From assembly GCA_023206055.1 (NCBI GenBank), contig CP065367.1, positions 620,001 to 684,000 of the forward strand: a DNA stretch of 64,000 bases, read 5' to 3'. A model generated the notes under the pieces. The model was given only the letters and a program-made list of their open reading frames with translations, had not been told where the DNA came from and did no database searches. Shown in pieces: positions 1 through 7,309 of the stretch (positions within the stretch are counted from its first letter, which is position 1; the number at the start of each line of letters is the position of its first letter). The DNA comes from Vibrio cyclitrophicus (GTDB taxonomy: Bacteria; Pseudomonadota; Gammaproteobacteria; Enterobacterales; Vibrionaceae). The translations under genes and the position numbers were made by a program.

Positions 1-438
1 TCAATTGCTTACAATTTCCGAAACGAAGTTTGTGACAGAAACTCAGCCGCCCAAGGTTATATAAAAGATGTGATTCTAGGAAATACCCCATCCGAAGAAA
101 CTTGTGTCCGTGGCGGATTTTCAGAAGGAAGCTTTCTTGCGGCCCATGCAGCACCTGAATATACAGGCAGTATTTTGCTAGGCACTCGTTTCTTTGATAC
201 CGACTTAGAAACAGGCGTACGTACAAACTATGTTTCCGCGAGTCACGAAGATGAGCTCATAAAAAGAACAGAGGTCATTACTTATGATGCCTACGTTAAA
301 TATGCATTCACTAAGAAACTGAGTGCTGAACTGATTGGTAATAATCTATCTGATGTTTATTACTTAGATACAGGCTCGGTATCCGGTATGCCCGCTCCGG
401 GCCGAACATTAACCTTCAAATTAAGTGGTAAGTTTTAA
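1..438 (+). CDS. TonB-dependent outer-membrane receptor, C-terminal part (heme/hemophore receptor-like)
   Basis: The reading frame is open from the first base, so only the last ~145 residues of a larger gene are present. The visible part has alternating beta-strand patterning, a GNNLSDVYYLD segment, a PAPGR turn and a terminal Phe (LSGKF). These are typical of the last barrel strands of TonB-dependent receptors of the hemoglobin/hemophore class. Such proteins sit in the outer membrane and import ligands using TonB energy. The genes downstream (hemophilin-like protein, Slam, ExbB-ExbD-TonB) suggest that it receives heme from the secreted hemophilin, as HphR does in Acinetobacter. The plug domain and ligand-binding loops lie outside the window, so the substrate is inferred from context. 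Confidence 0.85.
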   Translation, partial: SIAYNFRNEVCDRNSAAQGYIKDVILGNTPSEETCVRGGFSEGSFLAAHAAPEYTGSILLGTRFFDTDLETGVRTNYVSASHEDELIKRTEVITYDAYVKYAFTKKLSAELIGNNLSDVYYLDTGSVSGMPAPGRTLTFKLSGKF

Positions 439-504
439 TAACAAGACCACCGACATAGCCTTTCAGACTCGTTCGGAATCAAACGTATTGATCAAAACCA
501 TAAT

Positions 505-530
505 AAAACGCCTTTCGGGCGTTTTTCTTT
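505..530 (+). terminator. Rho-independent terminator after the receptor gene
   Basis: An 8-bp stem (AAAACGCC / GGCGTTTT) closed by a short loop is followed by a T-rich run. It ends the receptor transcript just before the first copy of the repeated intergenic motif. Confidence 0.85.
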
Positions 531-558
531 ACGGGTTTCTCATCTTGATTCGGTATAC
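529..558 (+). promoter_or_regulatory. Repeated cluster motif, copy 1 (probable promoter/operator)
   Basis: TTACGGGTTTCTC, 9 bases, then CGGTATAC. The two CGG cores are 19 bases apart, as in the other three copies at 2054, 3545 and 5944. It lies 67 bases before the ATG of the first PKD lipoprotein and directly after a terminator, which is where a promoter is expected. The bound sigma factor or regulator is unknown. Confidence 0.6.
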
Positions 559-624
559 CCAATGAAATTGACATTTGCATGGCTGATTTTAAACAGCTTT
601 GCCACTCATGATTAGGAAAAATAC

Positions 625-1947
625 ATGACTTCAAAACTAAAATGGACCTTACTTGCTGCCGCTATGCCAGCGCTTATCGCTTGCGGTAGTGGGAGCAGCG
701 ACAGCAGTTCAGATTCTTCAAACAACGCAACTGTCGAAAAATCCTATGCCAAATTAGGCAAGCGCGTCCGCTTAGATGCAACCCAAGGTTTAGATACCTA
801 CAACGAAAACATAACATTCGAATGGAAGCTAACAAGCAAGCCTGATGGCAGTAACGTTACACTCAACGCTAACAAGGCCATTGCACCTTATTTCACTCCA
901 GATATCGTTGGCAATTATACATTTGAATTAGAAAGTGCAATATCAGGCACTTCAAATACAACAAAGCAAACCTTTGAAGTCACTGACGCATCACAAAACG
1001 TCGCACCAACCATCGATATTACGACACCGCCAAATGTTGCTCTAACCAAATCTATCGAAATTCCGTCTAACGCCGTCGACCTTGATGGCGATGTTTTAAC
1101 TTATCAATGGGCGCTTTTATCAACACCGGATAATGCGACGATGAAACTCACGGGCAGCGGAACATCAACAGCAATACTACTGTCTAACACAGCCGGTGAC
1201 TATAAACTGAAATTAACAGTGAGTGACGGTTACGAGAGCGTTAGCCAAGAAGTTACTGTGTCTTATTCAGCAGATAACGTTGCTCCAGTCGCTAATGCGG
1301 GTGGCGTAAAGTCTTTAGAGATTAGAGAAACGGCAACCTTAGATGGCAGCGGCAGTTATGACGGTAATGAAGATGCGATTACGTACACGTGGAAACTACT
1401 TTCTAAACCGGAAAACAGTACGGCTGAACTGTCAGACTCAGCAGTCGCGAAAACAGATTTCACACCAGACCAAGTAGGTGATTACCTCTTCTCGCTTAGT
1501 GTAAATGACGGTGAATTCACCAGCGAAGCCGATACGGTTCGTTTGAGCGCGAGTGCCGCAGGCAGCAGCGAAATCATCTTTACCTTTGGGGATGAAAAAA
1601 CAGTACATGCCCTACCTTACACACCGACGCCGATTACCCTAGATAAAACCATCCTAGGTGATGTACCCGAATATGTAGAATTGGCTACGTACACACTAGA
1701 GGCGGTTGGTAAGGACTACACAATTAGTGAAATTACTGAGATGGACTTCAGAGGTGAAGATTATGCACCGAAAATGACAGGGATAGAACTCAACCAAGTC
1801 CTACATGCAGGGGATGTGGCTTACGTGAAAATGTGGGCAAAACCGACGACGGGCACGCGAACCAACGTCATATATTCGTTCATCCTTGATAGTGATTTCA
1901 CAAAATACATGGGGGTCGCGTACGACCTAAGCGCTGAGGCGAACTAA
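625..1947 (+). CDS. PKD-repeat lipoprotein of the heme locus, copy 1
   Basis: A 440-residue lipoprotein. The N-terminus has a Lys-containing start, a hydrophobic stretch and a lipobox (LIAC, Cys20), followed by a Ser-rich linker. Three PKD-like Ig folds follow at about 38-118, 126-215 and 219-310, each with a D-G-D/N-E-D loop and a YxWxLxSKP strand. The last ~125 residues form another domain (VPEYVELATYTLEAVGKDY) with clear similarity to the C-terminus of the next gene. Sitting between a TonB receptor and a Slam exporter, it is probably an outer-membrane or surface lipoprotein that helps bind a heme carrier or holds the system together. That role is inference; I know of no characterised homologue. 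It has its own motif and terminator, so it is likely monocistronic. Confidence 0.75.
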   Translation: MTSKLKWTLLAAAMPALIACGSGSSDSSSDSSNNATVEKSYAKLGKRVRLDATQGLDTYNENITFEWKLTSKPDGSNVTLNANKAIAPYFTPDIVGNYTFELESAISGTSNTTKQTFEVTDASQNVAPTIDITTPPNVALTKSIEIPSNAVDLDGDVLTYQWALLSTPDNATMKLTGSGTSTAILLSNTAGDYKLKLTVSDGYESVSQEVTVSYSADNVAPVANAGGVKSLEIRETATLDGSGSYDGNEDAITYTWKLLSKPENSTAELSDSAVAKTDFTPDQVGDYLFSLSVNDGEFTSEADTVRLSASAAGSSEIIFTFGDEKTVHALPYTPTPITLDKTILGDVPEYVELATYTLEAVGKDYTISEITEMDFRGEDYAPKMTGIELNQVLHAGDVAYVKMWAKPTTGTRTNVIYSFILDSDFTKYMGVAYDLSAEAN

Positions 1948-1950
1948 GTC

Positions 1951-2013
1951 CACTATTTTCCAAACCCAATGCACTATTTTCCAAACCGAAAGCACTAGCT
2001 TCCAAACTAAAAG
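1951..2013 (+). repeat. Three tandem 21-bp repeats
   Basis: Three consecutive 21-base units begin CACTATTTTCCAAAC, CACTATTTTCCAAAC and CACTAGCTTCCAAAC. They lie between the stop codon of the first lipoprotein gene and its terminator, so they are transcribed but not translated. Confidence 0.8.
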
Positions 2014-2017
2014 TACG

Positions 2018-2045
2018 AAAAGCGCGATAATTCGCGCTTTTTTTA
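2018..2045 (+). terminator. Rho-independent terminator after lipoprotein 1
   Basis: A perfect 10-bp stem (AAAAGCGCGA / TCGCGCTTTT) with a TAAT loop, followed by a T run. Confidence 0.9.
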
Positions 2046-2053
2046 TTTTTCGA

Positions 2054-2083
2054 TTACGGTTTTCTCATTCTCAATCGGTATAG
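2054..2083 (+). promoter_or_regulatory. Repeated cluster motif, copy 2
   Basis: TTACGGTTTTCTC, 9 bases, then CGGTATAG, 55 bases before the ATG of the second PKD lipoprotein and just downstream of a terminator. It is the clearest copy of the four. Confidence 0.6.
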
Positions 2084-2137
2084 AAAAGAAAGGCAAAAAA
2101 CGATGACTTAACATTCTAATCTCGACGGTGTATTGCA

Positions 2138-3517
2138 ATGCATGGCTATACTTACAAGTTTCCAATAATTCTTTCTTTCGCTTTCATTACGGCCTGTAAT
2201 GGAAGCGCTTCTGATTCATCGCCGACAAGCGACCCGAATAATCAAACTCCGATCGCTATCGCTGGCATCAATCAACAAGTTAAGGTTAATCAAGTCGTCC
2301 ACTTAGACGGTACTCACAGTGTTGATTATGACAACGACCTCATCTCTTATTCTTGGTCATTCTCAGAAAAACCCGCAGGAAGCGAAGCACAACTTTCCAG
2401 TTTGGCGGCCATCAAACCGACTTTCATTGCGGATCAAATTGGTACGTATTATCTCTCGTTGGTGGTCAACGATGGCCAAGTGAACAGCCGTCCAAATCAA
2501 GTAAAAATAGTGGCTAAACCCGACCAAGACAACTCGCCACCGGTGGTCTCTCTTACCCCAACGTACAGCGCTTCCCTGTCTCAATCGGTCACACTTTTTG
2601 ATACATCCATGGATACTGACGGCGATGAACTGTACCGTCAATGGCAAATTATCAACCAGCCAGACGGGAGTCAGCCGAGCCTGAGTAAATATGAGGGCAA
2701 ATACCCCGACTTAACCGCTGATGTCGTGGGCGACTTTGTGGTGGAATTAACCGTCACCGATGGTTTCTTATCGACCAAGGCAACCACGACTGTGACCTTT
2801 AATGAAAACCATCAGAACCGACCTCCAACTGCTAATAATAGCCAAGCCATGTTGGCCATTGAAGGTATGACGGTTTCTTTAACTGCTAGTGAAAGTTATG
2901 ACCCAGACGGCGATCCCCTCACCTTTAATTGGTATTTTGTGTCAAAACCGCAAGGGAGCAATGCAACTATTGCTAACCCTAGTGGCGAAACCACAAGCTT
3001 TATTGCCGATGTGAGCGGGCAATTTGCTGTCAGTGTCGAAGTAAGTGACGGCGAGTTCACCGATTTACCCGGCAGACCTACATACGTGCGCGTTGCTTCG
3101 TTAAATGGTCCGCACGCAAAAGTTTTTCTTAGAAACGAAACCGACCCGTTACTTCTACCTTTTAATGACGAGAAGAGCATAGATTTAACCGGTGATACTG
3201 GACAAGTGCCTGAATACTATGGATTAGGATCCTATACGTTTGAAGCCGTCGAAAAAGACATCACTCTTACTGTCAGCTCTTTGACTGACCTTAAAGGCAT
3301 CGTACAGCCCATCATAAAAACCCCTTTTGGTGAACTCGCTAAGTCTGATGTTTATGTGATTCCGGCAGGTACCCGTGAAACCCTAACTTTGTATTCACCT
3401 CCAACCCAGAGCAAACCCACTCGCGTGATTTTCGAATTTGCTTGGAGTTTAAATGGGCCAAATGACTTTACGCTGATAGAGCGCGTCGGTGGTACCTACG
3501 ATTTCATTAGCCGATAA
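2138..3517 (+). CDS. PKD-repeat lipoprotein of the heme locus, copy 2
   Basis: A 459-residue lipoprotein, paralogous to the gene at 625. The signal sequence ends in a lipobox (FITAC, Cys20). Three PKD-like domains follow at roughly 38-125, 133-222 and 228-318 (YSWSFSEKPAGS, RQWQIINQPDGS, FNWYFVSKPQGS), then a C-terminal domain with VPEYYGLGSYTFEAVEKD that matches the end of the first lipoprotein. Low overall identity but the same architecture suggests an old duplication with divergence. It is probably an accessory surface protein of the heme uptake system; whether it is itself exported by the neighbouring Slam is unknown. No hairpin directly follows the stop codon, but a U-tailed hairpin at 3581-3630 may end this transcript. 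Confidence 0.75.
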   Translation: MHGYTYKFPIILSFAFITACNGSASDSSPTSDPNNQTPIAIAGINQQVKVNQVVHLDGTHSVDYDNDLISYSWSFSEKPAGSEAQLSSLAAIKPTFIADQIGTYYLSLVVNDGQVNSRPNQVKIVAKPDQDNSPPVVSLTPTYSASLSQSVTLFDTSMDTDGDELYRQWQIINQPDGSQPSLSKYEGKYPDLTADVVGDFVVELTVTDGFLSTKATTTVTFNENHQNRPPTANNSQAMLAIEGMTVSLTASESYDPDGDPLTFNWYFVSKPQGSNATIANPSGETTSFIADVSGQFAVSVEVSDGEFTDLPGRPTYVRVASLNGPHAKVFLRNETDPLLLPFNDEKSIDLTGDTGQVPEYYGLGSYTFEAVEKDITLTVSSLTDLKGIVQPIIKTPFGELAKSDVYVIPAGTRETLTLYSPPTQSKPTRVIFEFAWSLNGPNDFTLIERVGGTYDFISR

Positions 3518-3544
3518 AATTTTATTAACAAATTCGATTCTCTA

Positions 3545-3577
3545 TTACGGTTTTCTCTTTCTTAAACGGTGTAATAG
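3545..3577 (+). promoter_or_regulatory. Repeated cluster motif, copy 3
   Basis: TTACGGTTTTCTC, 9 bases, then CGGTGTAATAG, 86 bases before the hemophilin-like ATG. The distal box differs slightly (CGGTGTAATAG instead of CGGTATAG), but the 22-base register between TTACGG and CGGT is kept. Confidence 0.55.
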
Positions 3578-3580
3578 TTG

Positions 3581-3630
3581 AAAGCAAGCACGACATCTGT
3601 CGCGCGCACCGGATGTTGGGTTTGCTTTTT
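3581..3630 (+). terminator. Long hairpin with U-tract before the hemophilin-like gene
   Basis: Outer arms AAAGCAA and GTTTGCTTT, inner arms ACATC and GATGT around a GC-rich loop, then a T6 run. It lies after motif copy 3 and before the start codon. If the motif is a promoter, the hairpin sits in the 5' leader and could act as an attenuator. Otherwise it is the terminator of the upstream lipoprotein gene, which has no other. Confidence 0.55.
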
Positions 3631-3662
3631 TACTTACCATACTCAATTTAAAAGGAATCAAA

Positions 3663-4391
3663 ATGAAACCAGTTCAACTTTCATGGATCGCGGCAGCAAT
3701 GATTGGCCTTAGCCCACTTGTACAAGCAGGTTTTGATGGCGCGATTAGCGACGACTCTCTACGTCAGGTGGGTGAATCTGAAGTTTACGTCCCACTGTTT
3801 CACGCAAAAGGTAAAGCCGGCATTGGCAGCTCAACAGGTAAGCGCGTCGATTTCGATGGACTAGCAGGTAATATCTTCAGTAGTAAAGAGCGAAATAATG
3901 TACATACTTCTGGCAGTAAGCACTTTAGTTCATCATTTTACAACTTTGCGCAAGCGGCTAACCAAGACGTTTGGTTTGGCGAGTGGTATGAAGGAAGACA
4001 AGATGAAGAATTCAACAACCGTACTGTTTACTATGTAGGCGACAATACTGGTACCACTGTGCCTACTTCAGGTACCGCGACGTACAACATTACTGGTATT
4101 AACCACTTTAGCGGTAGTAACCAACTTGCAGGCACGTTTACTGCTGATTTCGCTCAACAAACTCTAACAGGCGACATTGCTAATGCGTCTCTATCTATCA
4201 ATGTGGATAGCACAATTGATGCAGCAAGCGCTTCGTTCAATGGTACGGCAACAGCTAACCAAGCAGGAGTGACAACTCAAGGTATTTCTCAAGGTCACTT
4301 CTTTGGCGCAGATGCAGCAACACTTGCTGGTATTGCGACTTTTGCTGGCAACTCTGATCTTGATACTGCATTCGGCGGTGCAAAACAGTAA
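3663..4391 (+). CDS. Hemophilin-like Slam-dependent secreted protein (HphA family)
   Basis: A 242-residue protein with a Sec signal peptide (cleavage after VQA, residue ~22) and no lipobox Cys, so it is predicted to be a soluble secreted protein. The C-terminal half has the beta-barrel pattern of Slam substrates of the TbpB/HpuA/hemophilin type. This includes a GTFTADFAQQTLTG strand pair, the GHFFGADAATLAG segment and a terminal LDTAFGGAKQ. Known hemophilins (HphA) capture heme outside the cell and deliver it to a TonB-dependent receptor. The gene is followed by a Slam homologue and a TonB-ExbB-ExbD set, which matches the Acinetobacter hph arrangement. Family assignment rests on this context plus the C-terminal motifs; the ligand is not proven. 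SD AAAGGAA precedes the ATG. Confidence 0.75.
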   Translation: MKPVQLSWIAAAMIGLSPLVQAGFDGAISDDSLRQVGESEVYVPLFHAKGKAGIGSSTGKRVDFDGLAGNIFSSKERNNVHTSGSKHFSSSFYNFAQAANQDVWFGEWYEGRQDEEFNNRTVYYVGDNTGTTVPTSGTATYNITGINHFSGSNQLAGTFTADFAQQTLTGDIANASLSINVDSTIDAASASFNGTATANQAGVTTQGISQGHFFGADAATLAGIATFAGNSDLDTAFGGAKQ

Positions 4392-4406
4392 TCACCTTCA
4401 ATGGCT

Positions 4407-4433
4407 AAGAAGCAGCTTCGGCTGCTTCTTTTT
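4407..4433 (+). terminator. UUCG-capped terminator between the hemophilin-like gene and Slam
   Basis: A perfect 10-bp stem (AAGAAGCAGC / GCTGCTTCTT) with a TTCG tetraloop and five T. It falls between the stop at 4391 and the Slam start chosen at 4446, so it probably makes the exporter less abundant than its cargo. Confidence 0.85.
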
Positions 4434-4445
4434 AATGAGCACCAC

Positions 4446-5927
4446 ATGAACTCCAACACCACTCCACTTATACGTTGCCTACTATTATCTTGCGTCTTTT
4501 CTTCACCTCTTTCTTGGTCTCAAGACACGGATACGCAGTTTCGTATTGAACAACGAGACGCCCTGTCGGCTCAAAACAAAGAACAAGCAATACTTGAAGA
4601 AGAGAACCAGCGCGAAGCTAACTCCCCAAAACCAGCCCAAACTGGATATGAGATCGACACAAATGATGTGAATCAAGTCGCAAAAGCTCTTCATCTTGCT
4701 GTTCGTTATCGTCAATGGGTGCAAGCTAGCCAGTTACTGGAAATCTATCGACAGTTTGAACAGCCTGACCTACTGTTACTGAAATATGCTGACGGCGCAA
4801 TTTCTCGAGCTAAAGGTGATCTGGAACACGCCCAACTCGCATTCGAACACGCATTAGCTTTACAACCCAATTTTATGCCCGCGCAGTTAGAGCTCGCACG
4901 AGTCTTGTTTGAAAGTAACCAAAACCGAGATGCGCTTAATCTGTTCAATCAAATCAAATCAAAAATACCCTCACAAAATCCGAGAGCTGCTGGCGTGATT
5001 CGAACCATCGACAGCTTTACCCAAGCGCTTATTGCTCGCGACAGCTGGAACGGGTCTGTGGCGATTGGCGGTTCTTTTAATGATAACTTAAACAGCTCTT
5101 CTGAATCCTATACTTGCCTAGTGACATCCAACACAGGCCAGTGTCTCTTTGACCGTGTTACGCCTAAAAAAGAAAAAGCATATGGGATCGATTTTGAGGC
5201 GAGTATCAATAAACGTTTATCTTTGTCTCGACACCACGGTATTCATTTACAAGGCCTAACTTATGGCACTAACTACGGGAACAACAGTGATTACAATGAA
5301 CATACTTCTCGAATCAGCTTCGGATACAGTTTTCATTATCGCCTCAACAAAGTATCAATCGGCCCCTCTTTTGAACTAAGTCGTTACGCGAACAGCTCTG
5401 TTTATTTCAGCTCAGGCATTAAGTTAGACTGGCTTAGAACAACCAGCCAAAGCAGTGCCCTTAAATTCGAGTTCAAAGCCGACTACCAAGACTACATCCC
5501 AAGTGTACTCAGCTATCAAACAGACTGGCAGCTGGCTTCGTATCTTACTTATTGGTACCAATTTAATCATGACCTATTGTTATTCGGTGGCATAGACTGG
5601 ACAGGTAAGCAGAACAAAGAACAAGTCCATGCTTACGAGCTTTATGGCGGTAAAATTGGCTTAAATTCCGATGTAATTCCTTGGGTTGATCTGACACTTT
5701 TTGGATCGTTTAGACATCGTGACTACCAAGGCTTCAATAGCATTCTAAGCGAAACGCGCAGAGATCAAGAGCAAAACTACGCACTCTCTGCTGCGCTAAA
5801 AGATATCAAGTTATTCGGTGTTACCCCTTCATTGGTTTGGAATCATAAAAGAATAAAAAGCAATGTTGATTGGCTCTACACCTACCAGCAAAATGAGATC
5901 ACTATCAAGTTCACTAGGCGTTTTTAA
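4446..5927 (+). CDS. Slam-type outer-membrane exporter (surface lipoprotein assembly modulator, DUF560)
   Basis: A 493-residue protein with a signal peptide (to about SWSQ), a periplasmic TPR region at roughly 70-165 (AHLAVRY... LEHAQLAFEHALALQPN) and a C-terminal ~290-residue beta-barrel ending in Phe. Slams move cargo proteins from the periplasm across the outer membrane to the cell surface or medium. The neighbouring hemophilin-like protein is the obvious cargo. An in-frame ATG at 4401 exists, but using it would place the terminator hairpin inside the coding region and put a Lys/Arg-rich stretch ahead of the signal peptide, so 4446 is preferred. No copy of the cluster motif precedes it; it is probably transcribed by readthrough from the hemophilin promoter. 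Confidence 0.85.
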   Translation: MNSNTTPLIRCLLLSCVFSSPLSWSQDTDTQFRIEQRDALSAQNKEQAILEEENQREANSPKPAQTGYEIDTNDVNQVAKALHLAVRYRQWVQASQLLEIYRQFEQPDLLLLKYADGAISRAKGDLEHAQLAFEHALALQPNFMPAQLELARVLFESNQNRDALNLFNQIKSKIPSQNPRAAGVIRTIDSFTQALIARDSWNGSVAIGGSFNDNLNSSSESYTCLVTSNTGQCLFDRVTPKKEKAYGIDFEASINKRLSLSRHHGIHLQGLTYGTNYGNNSDYNEHTSRISFGYSFHYRLNKVSIGPSFELSRYANSSVYFSSGIKLDWLRTTSQSSALKFEFKADYQDYIPSVLSYQTDWQLASYLTYWYQFNHDLLLFGGIDWTGKQNKEQVHAYELYGGKIGLNSDVIPWVDLTLFGSFRHRDYQGFNSILSETRRDQEQNYALSAALKDIKLFGVTPSLVWNHKRIKSNVDWLYTYQQNEITIKFTRRF

Positions 5928-5943
5928 AATAACTAAAATTTCT

Positions 5944-6001
5944 TTACGGTTTTTTTAATTTCATTCGGTATAGGTAGCGACAACGTGGAAATTTATTCCA
6001 C
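5944..6001 (+). promoter_or_regulatory. Repeated cluster motif, copy 4, with a short hairpin
   Basis: TTACGG at 5944 and CGGTATAG at 5966-5973 keep the register of the other copies. A 6-bp hairpin follows (GTGGAA / TTCCAC, 5985-6001), which may lie in the 5' leader of the exbB-exbD-tonB transcript. Confidence 0.55.
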
Positions 6002-6034
6002 CAGCCTAATTCAATCCCTAGTGAGTGATACCTA

Positions 6035-6880
6035 ATGACAACGCTTTTTTTTCGTATCGCGTCAGTGTTTTTAATGCTGACGTTTTCCCATTATTCTTTG
6101 AGTGATACGTCGATTCAACCTATCTCCGATACTGTGGTCTCAAACCAACAGATTGCCCCACCTTCAAATCCATTGATCACCCACGATCTTTCGCCGATGG
6201 GAATGTACCATGCTGCGGATTGGGTGGTTAAGTCGGTTATGATCGCTTTATTAGTCGCCTCCATTTTGAGCTGGGCAGTCTTCATTACTAAGCAGATACA
6301 GCTCGTTCTTGCTACGAAAAGAACTAAGCAACTATTAGCAACCTTAGTGACCGCAGACACTCTTCAGCATGCGGAATCCGCTCTTACACTACAAACAGGG
6401 CAAGAAGTCTCCGTGGTGACCGCTGCACAGCACGAAATCTATATGTCCGGTCAAGGCCCTGCGACTCATAACGGCATTAAAGAACGCGTTCAATTAAGAC
6501 TTGAGCGAGTGCAAGCGGAGTTAACCCGAGACATGACGTCACTAACCGGCATTTTGGCAACCATAGGTTCAGTTAGCCCATTCGTCGGCCTATTTGGTAC
6601 AGTTTGGGGAATTATGAATGCGTTTATCGGCATCGCGAAAGCCAAAAGTACGACGCTTGTGGTTGTGGCTCCTGGTATAGCTGAAGCACTACTCGCAACA
6701 GCGATCGGTTTGGTTGCCGCTATCCCTGCGGTGATGATGTATAACTATTTTTCTCGCCGTATTGGACACTACAAAGCACTCCTAACAGACGTTTCTGTTG
6801 CGACCATGGTACTTGTTAGCCGAGATTGTGACCGCGATAATAACGAAGAGACACCATCACAATTAAAGCAGGTGGTGTGA
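6035..6880 (+). CDS. exbB: ExbB-type inner-membrane proton channel subunit
   Basis: A 281-residue MotA/TolQ/ExbB family protein. An N-terminal signal-like segment (1-25) and a short periplasmic stretch are followed by a first long membrane helix (about 67-92). A cytoplasmic loop and two further helices come next, with the conserved TLTGILATIGSVSPFVGLFGTVWGI and EALLATAIGLVAAIPAV regions of the family. With ExbD it uses the proton gradient to energise TonB. It heads a tight three-gene operon (exbD follows by 1 base, tonB by 5), dedicated by position to the receptor and hemophilin upstream. Vibrios usually carry more than one TonB system; this one appears locus-specific. Confidence 0.95.
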   Translation: MTTLFFRIASVFLMLTFSHYSLSDTSIQPISDTVVSNQQIAPPSNPLITHDLSPMGMYHAADWVVKSVMIALLVASILSWAVFITKQIQLVLATKRTKQLLATLVTADTLQHAESALTLQTGQEVSVVTAAQHEIYMSGQGPATHNGIKERVQLRLERVQAELTRDMTSLTGILATIGSVSPFVGLFGTVWGIMNAFIGIAKAKSTTLVVVAPGIAEALLATAIGLVAAIPAVMMYNYFSRRIGHYKALLTDVSVATMVLVSRDCDRDNNEETPSQLKQVV

Positions 6881-6881
6881 T

Positions 6882-7304
6882 ATGGGATTTCAAACATCTT
6901 CAGACAGCGATGAACTGGTCGAGAACCACGATATCAATGTGACGCCTTTGGTTGATGTTATGCTCGTTCTACTCATCATTGTGATGGTAGCAGCACCATT
7001 GGCTACCGTTAATGTGCCCGTCGATCTTCCTTCATCTTCTGCTGAAGCCACACCGTTACCTGATAAACCTTTGTTTCTTACCATTGGTAAGGGGTTAGAG
7101 CTAACATTAGGTGAGGATAAAACTTCAACGTTAGAACAGCTATCATATGATCTTCCACTACTTATAGAGGACCAAAATCAGAGGATTTATCTAAGAGGTG
7201 ACAAAAGCATTACGTATGACGAACTCATGAAAGTCATGAACACACTTATACGCGCCGGATACAGCCAGATTGCGCTCGTTGGTTTAGAAGCGCCGCAGGG
7301 GTAA
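6882..7304 (+). CDS. exbD: ExbD-type energy transducer
   Basis: A 140-residue ExbD/TolR protein: short cytoplasmic N-terminus, one membrane helix (about 24-44) starting with NVTPLVDVMLVLLIIVMV, and a periplasmic domain. The Asp in PLVDVMLV is the conserved proton-carrying residue of the family. It starts one base after the exbB stop region, with a G-rich ribosome site (CAGGTGGTG) inside the end of exbB, so the two are translationally coupled. Confidence 0.95.
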   Translation: MGFQTSSDSDELVENHDINVTPLVDVMLVLLIIVMVAAPLATVNVPVDLPSSSAEATPLPDKPLFLTIGKGLELTLGEDKTSTLEQLSYDLPLLIEDQNQRIYLRGDKSITYDELMKVMNTLIRAGYSQIALVGLEAPQG

Positions 7305-7309
7305 TAAGC

